Shown here: positions 11,054-23,600 of the stretch, piece after piece
How positions within the stretch are numbered: the stretch's first letter is position 1
Layout of the letters: each line of letters begins with the position of its first letter
NCBI RefSeq assembly: GCF_047496725.1
Contig: NC_132970.1
Span: forward strand, 6,578,001-6,642,000
DNA from: Anoplolepis gracilipes
Lineage: Eukaryota > Arthropoda > Insecta > Hymenoptera > Formicidae
Reading direction: 5' to 3'
DNA length: 64,000 nt
Translations under genes and position numbers: made by a program
Notes under the pieces: model-generated
The model's input: the letters and a program-made list of their open reading frames with translations, nothing else
What the model was told of the DNA's origin: nothing
The model's database searches: none

Positions 11054-11511
11054 CAACGGTAATAGATACGTTTATACATAATGTAGCATGTACATTGCGT
11101 TTGGCTTGAGTATGCGATGTTAGGTGGTTTTGTATGTGTCATTCCAGTATCTAGATATGTATACTGCAGGATGTTAAAAGTGGAGGAAATTATGGAATTT
11201 TTGTACTGTAATGGTATCTTATATATCAATATTGTCCAAATGTTTACAAAAAAAATTATATTACATTTTTTTTTTATTTTTGCTGTTCGGTGTTGTAAAT
11301 ATTTTCGGATTGATGGTATGTATCACAGAAGGAATCTATAAAAGAGTCACAGACTTATATTGAAATAAAAAAAATTAAAAAAGAAAAGATTCATAGATCT
11401 GAAAGAGACATGTCTAAATCGACTTTTGTGTGAAACCTACAGCAATGATGTCCATATAATATTGCGGATATGAACGCTTGATCATTAAGTGAAAAGTTTT
11501 TTTTGTAACAT
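10431..11511. other. Intergenic spacer between mesh and CNOT7
   Basis: Upstream DNA of mesh and downstream DNA of CNOT7. Holds the (TA)n run at 11001-11045 and a short plus-strand open frame at 11117-11341 with no recognisable product. No gene is supported. Confidence 0.6.
11001..11045. repeat. (TA)n microsatellite
   Basis: Uninterrupted TA run upstream of mesh, in the spacer between mesh and CNOT7. Confidence 0.95.
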
Positions 11512-11517
11512 TTTATT
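11512..11517 (-). terminator. CNOT7 poly(A) signal AATAAA
   Basis: The minus strand reads AATAAA here, about 46 bases after the CNOT7 stop codon at 11563. It is the first canonical signal after the stop. A longer 3' UTR using later sites is possible. Confidence 0.5.
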
Positions 11518-11562
11518 TGTAATGAAATAATCTCTCTGTTACGATTGATTCTTTCTTTAACA

Positions 11563-14323
11563 TTACGATGTCGAGGCATTATCTCCATTACTGTCCATGT
11601 ATCCACTGGATCCATTCATGACAAATGACGTTCCCAAGCCGTATAAGTGTCCACAATACTTTGCATCATCAATATTATCTTCGAAAAACATCTGAAATAA
11701 AAATCAAGAAAATCAATCCTGTATAAATATAAATACGTTTCCGTTTTCGTGAATGTAGCGACACTATAAATGTCTTTACGTGAATAATTATCTGACAATT
11801 ATATCTATTAAATTAAATTACCTCTCGCATTTTAAAAAAGACCATTCCAGTAAGAAGAGAATCAGATCCGGCTTGATGTTGAGGACCTACTCTTTGAATT
11901 TCCAGCTGTTCTGCTACTTCTTGTAAACCACCTTTCAAGTTCTTGCATGATTTCATTAAGTACTGTGTACAAAAAACATATTATAAAATATCTTATATAT
12001 CTTATATATTTTTAATTTTATTTATTCTTTTTTAAAAATTCTATTTACTTTTACATCATATATAGTTGGAAAGTATATCCTCAGCAGCTCGAAAAATTCA
12101 CTTTCCTCCTGTGGTAATTTTTGATCTGTGAGGAGTTTCAATAAATAACCAAAGTCGTAGCCAGAATGAAAGGATAGCCATTTTATGTCATCAACAAGAA
12201 CAATTCCTGATGTCATTAATAGTTCAGCGAATTCTAAAGGATCAATGCCTTCCTCTTCATGTTTCTTGAACTGTATACCACTATTTTGTAGCATATCTAT
12301 ACTATCCTGTGCATACATGTCTTCACTAGTAACAACAAAATGCACATATCTTGTTATCAAAAAATTGTTTAAAAAAAAGTTAAAAACAGTTAAAAAAAGC
12401 TTTGAATATATAATTATTTTCAAATGTCAAATTGTTATAGAAGGAAACTCATTAATGGTGAGATAATATTTGTGGATTTTGTGAACTATTATATAGTGTG
12501 CATGTCATTTTTATGATCTGCTTAGATTTAGATCATCACCCCATGTTAGAGCCAGTTAGAGCATTTGATTTTCTGGTTGGCACTCCAAATAATTGACTTA
12601 ATTATCACAACTTGACACATTACATTATAAGACTGGATAATTCCAGTATTGTTAACAAATATACAAGATAGAAAAAAATCTTTTTCATATTTATACATAT
12701 AAAAAAAATATTTAACGTAGAGATAAATGATCGTATCCGAACAATATGATCACGTCTAAATTTAAATGCCTTCGCAAACTGGAGAAAATGCCTCTCTCCG
12801 ATCACGAAAACATCTTAAAATCATTAAAATTTTGTTAATCTAATATTTCAAATTAAAGTTTTAACAAAAAAAAGTATAAGTAAATGACATGTTTTGATAA
12901 TTAACGTTTGTCTAAAGTTATGATTTTTATACTCGTTAATAGCAATTTTTAGAAATACTGTTTGCTAAGAGTGTCTTGTATTATGTAATATGATTGTCAA
13001 TTGTTAATAAATCTATCCACATTTTTAATGCTCATTAGGTGTTTCTAAATCTATCGTTATATTTTATAATTCCTTTAAAATCTTTAAACAATGCATTTAC
13101 AGAATGTATGAACAAACATTATTGTTGATACATATAAACTTACTGTAAGTTGAATTTAAAATTGAACTGCCATGTTGTGTAGCTACCACCTGGCGTATTC
13201 CCTGATTCATCAAGGAATGTGAGACCAAGTTGAATTATTCGCAAAAGATCTACATTGCAACGTAGGAGCTGATATTGATAATCAGCATTAGTTCTGAATT
13301 CACCTGTACAAAACAAAAATTTATAACATATTATATATATATAATATATAATATTTACAGAAATAATAGCAAAACTCTCCAAAAGTGTGTATTCTTACCA
13401 ATAGGCCTAGCTACAACGCCAGGAAATTCTGTATCCATTGCAATGTATTGATATTGCTGCACAACTTGACGAATTGTGCGAAATTCCTCTTCCAGATTGT
13501 GTCCCCATACATCTCTAATACCACATTCTTCATTACTGGGCATAGTTCCTCCTCCCTTCTGCTGCCCTATTGGGTTGGTCCCACCTAAACATTTACAATC
13601 AAATAACATTCAAAGAAAGAGATGTACAAAATTACAAAGATATTCATCAATGTTTATCTTAATGCGTACAATTCAATTAATTTATAAAATATTAGCTTAA
13701 TATTTGGCAAAATTATGTACAATGTAGACTCTTTTTTAATTTTTATGAACTATTGTCATAATTTAAATACCAGGAACATATGAAAGTGAGAGATTTTTAA
13801 TAAACAAAGTCTTATAATTTATAGAAATAAATTCATATATGCAGAGTTATAAATACATACATTGAAAAAAGGTTTCTTTATTTGTAATAAAGTTACATGG
13901 TTTTTAATTGATTGTTATCTTGTCAATCTTCAAAACATTTTGAGCTGCACCTTCTAGTAGATGTGCATCTTTTTCAATATGTATTATCACATCATTATGA
14001 ACTTCTACAAAAGACTTCCTTTATTGCAAGTATTTTTATCCTTGAAGCCTGCTTTTAATTTACTCTGCTTCTTTATTCCTGTAATATGTATGTCCTTTAC
14101 TTCTTAACTGGACACATGTGCATATTTCACTTTCATTGTTCCTGATTCAGTGTCAATATATATGACTTTCAATCTATAGAATACTATTATAGTATATATA
14201 AATATCATATATTATTTCTATTGTGCATAAGTTTTCATGTCTATAGAATATTGTTAAATTTTGTATATAATTCAAACAGTAACACATTTTATATACATCT
14301 TACACACCGGTAGCTGAAGGCAT
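11563..14323 (-). CDS. CNOT7: CCR4-NOT transcription complex subunit 7 (Caf1/Pop2 deadenylase)
   Basis: A 3'-5' exoribonuclease of the DEDD family that shortens mRNA poly(A) tails within the CCR4-NOT complex; called Pop2 in Drosophila. Coding exons on the minus strand: 14323-14308, 13584-13399, 13303-13144, 12325-12049, 11962-11822 and 11691-11563, giving 302 aa. All junctions keep frame. Catalytic acidic residues are present: D56 and E58 in AMDTEFPG, D178 in FHSGYDFGYL and D247 in QHQAGSDSLLTG. Later hallmarks are KSCKNLKGGLQEVAEQL and MFFEDNIDDAKYCGHLYGLG. The 5-codon first exon encodes MPSAT and is followed by a Gly/Gln-rich lead; a second in-frame Met (residue 20, MPSNEECG) could also start translation. 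The length is near the usual 285-300 aa. It is a broadly expressed essential gene in other animals. Confidence 0.97.
13877..14178 (-). pseudogene. Decayed 3' part of an unrecognised gene, possibly a processed copy, in CNOT7 intron 1
   Basis: The minus strand has a coding-like stretch that reads LKVIYIDTESGTMKVKYAHV then SS and an in-frame TAA. It continues as EVKDIHITGIKKQSKLKAGF, meets a TAG and a frame change near 14010, and resumes as VEVHNDVIIHIEKDAHLLEG through VLKIDKITIN to a TAA at 13906-13904. AATAAA follows at 13882-13877, about 22 bases after that stop. A stop, a frameshift and a retained poly(A) signal suggest a decayed retrocopy. I do not recognise the parent gene. It lies in the same orientation as CNOT7 inside a 723-base intron. 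Confidence 0.45.
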
Positions 14324-14393
14324 ATTCCTGCATTCACCGAGGCTGTTCTTATTTCCAAATTTCCACTGTCACGGCCTTTCCTTCTTCATATCA
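14308..14393 (-). other. CNOT7: CNOT7 exon with start codon and spliced 5' leader
   Basis: On the minus strand a pyrimidine-poor acceptor (AATTTACAG) precedes 14393. The exon then runs through about 70 leader bases to the ATG at 14323 and stops at a GTGTGT donor after 14308. This implies at least one more upstream non-coding exon. A candidate donor (CTGAAAG followed by GTACAA) lies near 14807. The coding part is firm because it joins exon 2 in frame; the upstream splice is inferred. Confidence 0.6.
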
Positions 14394-14809
14394 CTGTAAA
14401 TTCACAGATAATAAATAGCTGTTTATATGTTGTTTGCAAATGTTATTGACTGTTAAAAACTTTATAAATGCATTCTATACATATTATATAAGAATGATAT
14501 TTCATAAAATTAACAGTTTTGTATAATAAGCTCTCAGTCAGTATTGCAAGTAGGTAGGTTATGGATGATGAGTAAACAATAACAGTTCATCACTGTAGAT
14601 ATTACGTATGGATGAAATGCAGATTGATGTGAGCACGTAATAAATAAATAAAGGAGTAAAACTACTATGAAACACAGCAGTCTATAATAGAATTACACAT
14701 TGTTTGTTAAGGTTTGATAAATTTATTGGGAAGTCAGGTTATGTGGCTTAGGCAGATAAAACGTCGTTTAAGATTCATGACGAGGTAACGTACGACAAAT
14801 TGTACCTTT

Positions 14810-15060
14810 CAGTATGATATTTCTGGTCAGCAGGGTCTAAGTGTGATTTAATCGAGGCGACACTTTCGAAGCCACAATCTTGTTGTGTCAAATCATGAAC
14901 AGTTTAAACGACTTCTCCTCTCCTGCTCGCGAACTCAACTTTGTACAGTCATAGAGAAGTCGGACAATAAGAGCCGCCATCCTGGCCTTTTTTCATAAAA
15001 TACTTCATGGGTAAAGGAGAGCGTCGCCGGAAGTCGCCATTTCGAGACAAGCACATGATA
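14810..15060 (-). promoter_or_regulatory. Probable CNOT7 promoter and non-coding first exon
   Basis: A GC-richer stretch upstream of CNOT7. It contains GCCGCCATCCTGGCC (minus strand reads GGATGGCGGC) and a second GCCATT, both resembling the YY1/Pho-type GATGGC core found at many housekeeping promoters. It has no TATA box that I can see. The assignment rests on position and base composition. Confidence 0.4.
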
Positions 15061-17807
15061 GCGGTAATTTCAAAAATAAAAATGACGACATTAAACTAAC
15101 AGTCTATTATATATAATCTATTATAATAATTTATGTATAATTTATTCATATTGTCTATTTTTATTAACATATAAAAGTTTAAAAGTTTTAGGAAAATAAA
15201 TTAAATAAATAAATTAAATTTTAACATTGCTGTATATATGTATATATGTGTGTATACATATTCATGTATATACTTCTCTTAAAACTTTTTTTATAGAGAC
15301 TTCAATTCAAGGAAGAGAGATTCTTAAATAGCTGCGTTTTTTTTATCTGTAAAAATACACATACAATATACTATAATAAAAATTCGTTATTGAAACGCGA
15401 CCAACTATAAATATATTTATCTAAACCTAATTAAAGATTAACCGGAAATTGTTTGTAAATGGTGGAGCCAATTAATCAATCGTTTTGACTGCATTGGAGA
15501 TAATCATATGAATTATTTTATTTAATTATGCAAATATTTTAGCTTATTCAATATTTTTTTATTATCAGAAATGTGTAAGTGTAGCTGTTTAAGAATAACA
15601 AAATATAAATATTTTATTTTTGCCAAGTCACTGTTTTATTATCGACAATGCAAAGATTTATTTACCTACAGTAGCACGCAGCAAGTTTTTCAAACAGCAC
15701 TAACTTTCATAAGGTTGTTAGTGCCAGAGAGAAGCCTGAGTTATCCTTACTGAAAATAAATTGACGCTAGAAGTTCAAATTTTTTAATGAACAATAAATC
15801 AAATACTCTTTGTTTTGTCAGAATCAACAATTGTTTCCCTCTAAAAATTAATATTCTTTTGCAATATTTATTGAAAAACATATTTCTAATAATTTTTTGC
15901 AACTATATTTAAGATATAAAAGGATTGCTCTTTTAATTGCTCTGCATTACTTCATCATTAGTTTAATGATTATTACATTTTTAATTAAAAATAATAATCA
16001 GGCATTTTATAAGTAAGTTATTCTTCTCGTTTGTTTTTTTTAGATATTCAATTGCTTTATTTAAAATTGTTAAAATTATTTATAAAATTAATTTCTTAAA
16101 ATATTTAACTTTCTTAGCATATTTACAAAAAAATTATTTAATTGTTTATTTTTATCAGAAAAATTTTTTTTATTCTCAAAAATTAAAGAATTAATAATGA
16201 AGCAACGTAGAGCAATTAGAAAGCAATTATTTTATATTGGACATAGTCGACAAAAATGATTAAAAATGTGTTTTTCAAAGAAGAAAATTGTTTTAAATAT
16301 ATCATAAAAAATTAAAAAGCAATTGTTTGAGTTATATTGTTTATTAAAAAATTTGAATTTGCAGCGTCAACTTATTTCTGATGCCATCCTGACCTTGTAC
16401 CGTACAATGTCGCCTCTACATCCATTTTACAGCCGTTTAGAACTACATGGCTACAGCCACTTTTCAATTGGTAAAATCTCCGTATGGTGTGTGTCCGTGC
16501 TGGATTCATAGCTGTAGATCAAGAATATAGAAATATATGTATTTCTCAAGGAAAAAGACCAGGATAGTCTCCGTGTTCAGGCTTTTCTCTGATAATAAAT
16601 CTTTCTTTAAATTATAAAAATTATTCTAGAATGAATAAAGCATTAACATTAAAAATAAAAAATAATTCAATACTATAAAAACAAGAGACATATTATTTAT
16701 ATCATAAATATATAAATTGAAGAAAATAAAAATGTTATTCAGGATTAATTGATTTCAAGTAATGTATTGTTGTAATAAAAATATTTATATGAGAACTTTA
16801 TAAAGAGAATTTTAAATAAATTAACTGTTGCGTTTGAGAAGAGTTTCTGGCATGAAACCAAGTGAACCTTTCGAGTAAAGTCAATGTGCACAAGCTTTCA
16901 CCAGAACGAGTTACACCTTCAGGCTATGATCGAGTCTCTCCGTCGCTCTCTTCGAGATCGACTTCTCTGTTCTTTACCTGTTCCCACTCTTCTTTGTAAT
17001 CATCCGTTCCTCTCTCGCACTTTCCACCCGCGATCGAGACGAGACCGACCCGCTTCCACGACAACGGTGTCGATAGATGAAAATCAAATTGTCATCGAAA
17101 GCGATATATATCAATCATCATTGATTGCTCGTGTTATTGGATCAATGCAGTGTGACAATCCTGTCATTTGACGCTTATAATTGCAACGTGCACTCATTTT
17201 AACCTTCTTTAATGTATAATAGATGCGCCTATATATGGCGTTTAAAATTATACGTTTCTGAAACGCGAAATGAAATGTTGAGAAAAAATAAAATTAGAGA
17301 ACACATTGTTTTAGAAATCTAAGAATATTTTTAGTCTTGAATTTTTCCTAGTATGCAAGTAAGTATGTAAATTATAAAAATAAAGCAACCAAAAAGAAGA
17401 ATTACAAATTTTGTAAAATAGAAGACATTTCTTCAATATCTTTTAGATCATTTCAATATCATTTGTCAGAAAAAGTATACGTAACTCTTATATGCAAAGT
17501 TATATAACGAGTTACTACATCAAAATCTTCATCAGCTGATGATGCGTACACAAAGTATTGATTGTTTTCTACATTGTGTATATTGTTGTATATTGTGTTT
17601 TAGTCAATTGAATGATACTCAGCTTCTTTCCTTGCCACATGAGGAAAGAGACAGCAACACGGCCGGTCATGGAGAGGAGAGGGAGAGAAAAAGAGAGAGG
17701 ACCGCCGGCAGTAACTTGGAGAAGGAGGAGGAAGACCAGCCAGGATGGTTGGTGATCGGCTTCGGATCCATGAGTGGCAGTCCATGGTGCGAGTAGCCGG
17801 CGCACAG
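15061..17807. other. Spacer between the divergent CNOT7 and CalpC promoters
   Basis: Mostly AT-rich. A GC-richer patch at 16880-17170 and another at 17630-17800, the latter with a purine run (GAGAGGGAGAGAAAAAGAGA), precede the CalpC initiators. Open frames there are unrecognised. No gene is supported. Confidence 0.6.
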
Positions 17808-18193
17808 TCAGTCACCAATTCGAGTCAGTCGGTTGTAGTCAGTTGGATATTAGAAAAAGCAGCTCCGTTCGCGGGGCCGCATAGTGCACCTTTCGCGTCT
17901 CGATTCGCTCAGGATTTACTTTTCACCTTTATCTCTTTGTTGGAAATTACGCTTTTGATTTTTGTTTTTGCAATAAGAGATCATTTATTCGACTCGAGAG
18001 ATCTTCGGAGTGGATGCGCGAACTTAACAGTAAGTGCGCGGAGTGTCTCGATATCGAGTGCTGGATGAAGACACTTGTCTGGTATATAAGTGATAAAGTG
18101 TCGGCTGCGCGAGAGTTCGAAGAGGTGCTCGAACGAGCTCTTGTTGGCGATATTCTAGAAGAAGCTACAGAGACCTGACTACGGATGGTCAAC
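17808..18193 (+). promoter_or_regulatory. CalpC core promoter, 5' leader and first coding exon
   Basis: Three TCAGT initiator-like pentamers lie at 17808-17812, 17825-17829 and 17839-17843, the arthropod Inr core. They are followed by about 340 bases of GC-richer leader ending in ATGGTCAAC and a GTGAGT donor after 18193. The donor and the in-frame ATG are seen directly. Use of these initiators is inference from the motif. Confidence 0.5.
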
Positions 18194-20593
18194 GTGAGTA
18201 TTGTGTTAAGTTAAGAATACGTGCGAGAATGCAGTAGACTTATTAATAATCTCCTGCATTAAATTAAATCTTAAAAGACATGTTCAAGTGAACAAATACG
18301 TATAAATTTTTATTATATTTGTACTTTGTTTAGTGCATAGTTTCATAATATTAAACATAATATAAAAGTAATTGATAAAATTATACTGTTCTAGAAAGTT
18401 TCTACGATGATAAATTACACTAGCGGCAAATTACATTAACAACAAAAAGAATTAGTAAACAATTGTCCAAAATTCATATTTCAATCATAAAATAATTATT
18501 ATAAATAATTATAATTTTATTGTTGTTTGTTAAAAGTAAATTATAAACTTTGATAAAAGGACACTTATAGATGTTTAATTATATGCATCAGAAATTAACT
18601 GTAAGGCATTAAAAATATTAGAATTACGTGCCCTCCTCCTTCTCACATACATACACATATACATAGATGCACAACTTGAGAATTTTTAAATTCTTTGAAA
18701 TATTAAATAGATAGGAAATCTGTTCTATTCTATGTCATTTTTTTGTTTAGCAATACAAGTTCGACGGTTGTCTATTTAGACTTTGCTTTGAAAAAAAACG
18801 CTGGCCCACTTTTCTTTCCGTTCTCTGTATAAAAGTAGTTTTGGCTTACGAAAGCCGATGTATAGTTAATTTCTTCATACTGCCCACATATATCCATTTC
18901 AGCGATAGTTTGCTATGGAATTTCTAGTAAGGTGCGGCGCGCTATGTGACTTGAATGATTTCTTTACGTGAAAGTTATCTCGCTCTGTTTATATCGAATC
19001 TATAATGGCTAGTGAAATTGAAACTATTGGCCCGCGTATGGCATGGTAATTTTAACGCGACAAAGATAAATATTATTATAACATATGAATTATTAGCATC
19101 GTATTATCCAAAAGGCCTTTCTAATTTTAACTTTTATTATAATTTTAGCACATTAAATACCTCATTTATAATATAATACATGTAAACGTATTTCATAAAA
19201 TTTGAAACATTATATAATAATTGGAAATCTAATTATTTCTGTGATGATTTCAAAATTAAATTGCATCATATCCTTTTATAATGACGAATTAATCATAAAT
19301 TATTTTTTATATAAATGATTACTTATAAATGTTAATGCAAGAAAACTTATAATACATGATTTTGTACATATTCAAACTTTAGAAGTAATAGTAGATTTTC
19401 TGCTAGAATGGTTTCATAGATTCGTTACGCCTCGTAGAGCGGTCCGCATTTTAAACTCTAAACATACATACCGTTTACGAGCTTTGATCGTAATTTCTCC
19501 TTCATATTCATACAATTTCCGATTTGGAAATCCAGTAGTAGTTCTCAATTTTATATGCAACTATATATATTAATATTAATTAGTAGCCACTATTTTGTCT
19601 ATAAAAAGTAAATTTTAATTTGCAAGACTTTCTAAAATTAGCAATTTTTCGTAATAATATTTTTAAATTGTATGTACATCAAACCAATTTGACCTATAAA
19701 AAGTTTTTTATACATTTTTTTCTCTACATATCTTACTATTTATTTTAAATTAAATTTTTAATAGTAAAATTTATTACGTTTTATATTTATATTTTATTTT
19801 AATATTAAAATTCATGTAAAGAATAATTATATACTTATTAATAAATAACTATTACTGTATCAGAAAAATAAACTGTTGTGATGGTACTTATTCCAAGCTT
19901 TTTTTCTTTGTTTCTGTAATTGCGTATGAAGTCAGTAACTTTGCTAGTACTTAACTTTGATTACTATAATCAATTGTCCGCAAACATAGGACATTGTTGT
20001 TGTGAAAGAATCCATGCGGCCCTGAAGCATTTTTACTTTCGAATGCGTCACCCATAACCACAAATCTCTACCTACGTTTTCAAACTCTGTCCCAAACTCC
20101 GTTAGCTTAGGTCAGTCATCTCAGCCTTATAAGCGAACATCCACGTAGTATATAATCTTTATAATACTTTTTCCGCCTAAAATGTTGTGCTATAGAAAAC
20201 GAAAAAAGGTGATTATGATTAAATTCCTTTAAAACATATGTGTATTTAAACTATGACATCTTTATGACACTTATTATATCATCTGACGCAAAAGAATTAT
20301 TATTGTTTTTCTTCTCGAATATTATAAAGAAATGACATAAAATAGACGTAATAGTTGTATGCTTAGAAAAATTGTTTCGTTTACAATTCGTAATATGTTT
20401 TCACGTTTCGCTCGATGTATCACTCGCGTGCAATTATTATATCAAGATAAATTAATTATGCGCTCTTATCCCAGCAATTAGCGCATTAACGTCTTGAATT
20501 TGCACGAGTTGCTCGTTGCACTTTCACGGCAACGAAATCCGTGCTAGAAGATAATCCGGTCGTCAAATGAAGAATCAAAAGAGAGAAAGAAAA

Positions 20594-20641
<48 letters not shown>

Positions 20642-23600
20642 AGAAAGAAAAGAGACGAGTTCACCTGTTTCCCCCGTGTTCTCGACATGGTCGAGGAACC
20701 TCGAAGTCGACCGGCGCCGTTTCTACTTCGTCGCCGCTACGAGATTCTCTGCCTCCCGCAAAACCGGGTCTTCTTCTTCTCTCCACGACCTCGAAACACA
20801 CAAATTATGAACGGTGCGAATGTCGCGGGTATAGGAACACCGATAGAAGAGACCGATATCAGAGAACACTGACGTAATTTAGAAATATCTCGACCTGCTA
20901 ACATAAAAATAATAATTCTTGATTAACTGATTAATATTTTAATATTTTAAGTATTAAATTTTAATATTCGAAATATTAAATACAGATACTTCAATCTATA
21001 TTTTATATATACAAAAAAGAGCTAAAATCATAAATACTTAAAAGTATAAACCTTGATATTTAAAAAAATTCTTTTTTCTTTCTTATTACATTGATCTAAA
21101 TCACGTGCAAATTCGTTTTTAATGCAAACATTTTTAATGCTAAAATAATATTTTTTTATTGCATATATATATATATATATATGTTTTTTTATTATAAAAA
21201 TATTATTTATATTTTCTAAAAAATTCTTGGAATAAATATACTATTATATAAGTAAATAAAATTGATTAAACATAACTTTTGCATAAAATTTTAATTTATA
21301 TAAATTTTATTTTATATAAATAAAAAAAAATAATATTTTATATAAATCAAGAGTGCATCCAATTTTATATCCATTTACATTATTATAATAAAAATAGTTT
21401 CATTATTGACGTTTTTGAGATTGTTAAATTATTAAGATATTAAGATTTTTTATATACATACATGTATATCTCAAATTGTTTGTTATATCTATACGCATAT
21501 TACATACTATAACGCAACATAGTCCAGTCAAGTTAAGAATCATGGAAGAAAAGATTGCAGAAAGTCGTATTTTTCAGATATCCTCAGATAAAGAGGTGCG
21601 TTCTCCTTGCCATTCAGAATTTACTGCTCTCAGACGTGCGGCCCTTCCACGTTCTCTCTTGCAAGCGGAACCGGCCGTAAAAATGCGAACTAAGAGAGAG
21701 CACGTCCTACGTAGCCTCGAGATTTATTAATCCGCCATATATTAGCTGTGTGTCATTGTGTGGAACGTATATGCATGTTAGATTGCGAGACAAGACGAGC
21801 CGCATTATTACGCGACTCAAGTTTTACATTCCTTCGTAGGTGTTGCGGTTTTCTTAGTCGGTCATGCTGCGTAACAATATGTTTGCGGCACTTATTTTTT
21901 TATATAGTGGGAAGTTACATTATATGTGTAGTGGACGCATTCTCTTTGAGTGACTCTTTGTAGGACGTGCACTTATCTTATTTTATCTTTTTCGTCTAAC
22001 AAATAATTAAGCTTTAAATCAAGGATTCTGAAAGCCTGGATATATTAAATTCTTAGTCCGTGATATTGTTGAAAATAATTCGGTGTGAACATCGCTTAAT
22101 GTGAGGAACAGGAGAAGAAGAAATTGTATTTCGAGGCGAGGAATAAAGCAGAGAGGAATACGATGAACTCGAGACAAATTCAAGGACATTGAATGATCTT
22201 GGGTTGTTTCATTGATCCAGTGGAAAAGGTCAAAACAGAGAGTAGTTTTTTGAAAAGATAATTTATTGTATTAAATCTTTGCGTCAATAATTGCATACAT
22301 CAGAATTTCGCGTAGTGTTGCTTCATTTCAAGATAAGAATTAATTTTTTGATGTAGTTATTCATTTAATATAAATATCAATCTTTTCGCAAAATTCTAAT
22401 CGACAGTAAACGCGATGACATACATGAATACTATGCTGAAGAATTTTGTTATGCTGTGTAATATTAAAAATCAAACATAGATCATTCCTAATATATAAAA
22501 TACGAAAAATTAGCAAGACTTATACGAAATATTATAGTTAAAACTTTTGACGATTTTTTAAGTCGAAAATTAAAATATGCGATGAATCAATCAATTGTGA
22601 ATCATTCGAATAAATCGGTTAACTTGTGAAAATTATTAGTCATCGAGCTTTTACAGACCGTTGAAGGAAAGTGTTTCTCGGAACAGGAGGATCGTTCAGG
22701 GTCGAAGGAGTCAATTGTACACTCGAGCTCGGTTCTACGATTCAGGATCCACGATGAGGAGTTCGAGCATGATTGCGAAGAGTGCAACAACCTCGCTAGG
22801 ATAATCAGAAAAACGCTTAAGTGATTCCTTGCTGAGGAAACCCGACTCGTTGGGCGAGTCCACGTAAATCACTATTCGTTCGGGATGAAATTAATGTCAG
22901 TTAAAGGATACTATGATGTGCGCCGGAGAGTGCAGGCTGAAGTGGAGTAAGCAACACGAGTTTTAAAGAAGATAAAGGTTTATGGCTTTTTGAAAGCATT
23001 ACGACAACGATTTTGTATTATTATATAATTTGTTACTCGTAAATAACTGTCTTATCGTTCATTTTTGAATCATCGATTTATTTAAAATGAAAGTTAAAAA
23101 CATGCTCTCTAAAAAAGAATCAGTATGTTTGTAAAAGCCCATAAATTTAACTTTAAAGCCGATTTGTGAAAATGTCAGGTCATTTAAGTGAAATCATGAA
23201 ACGAATGCAGGAATGCTGTTAACTAATTTATATTTTGCGATATTTTATTAACGTGACATTAATAAAATTTTTATTACAAGAGATATTCTAATTATTTCTT
23301 AAATTAATTATGAATTGATATCAATAAAATAGTCATTTCTCTAATGATCTTAATAAGATCGCTACACTTTTCGTGATTGTTCAAACGTTTCACTATTGAT
23401 CTTTAATCTAGAGCCTCCAGTTTACTGCGCTTCGTTTAACTGACTAAAAATATTATAAGAAAAGATGAAAAATCTCTTGATATAAAAAGCTGACTTTATT
23501 GTTCAACGTTGCATAGCATTAAGAATCTTTTTGCTACTCGATCTATGGTTTCCTGAAACTAGGAAGATCTTAAATACATTGAAGGCTACAGCGACAAACA

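Noticed and set aside
12530..12600. tRNA-like phrase (GTTAGAGCATTTGATTTTCTGG region)
   Set aside because: No acceptor stem, anticodon arm or B-box could be folded around it.
13385..13700. Plus-strand open frames over CNOT7 exon 2
   Set aside because: They are shadows of the conserved minus-strand deadenylase exon.
20567..20872. 101-codon frame starting with Arg/Glu repeats
   Set aside because: The first third is translated (GA)n and the rest has no recognisable domain.
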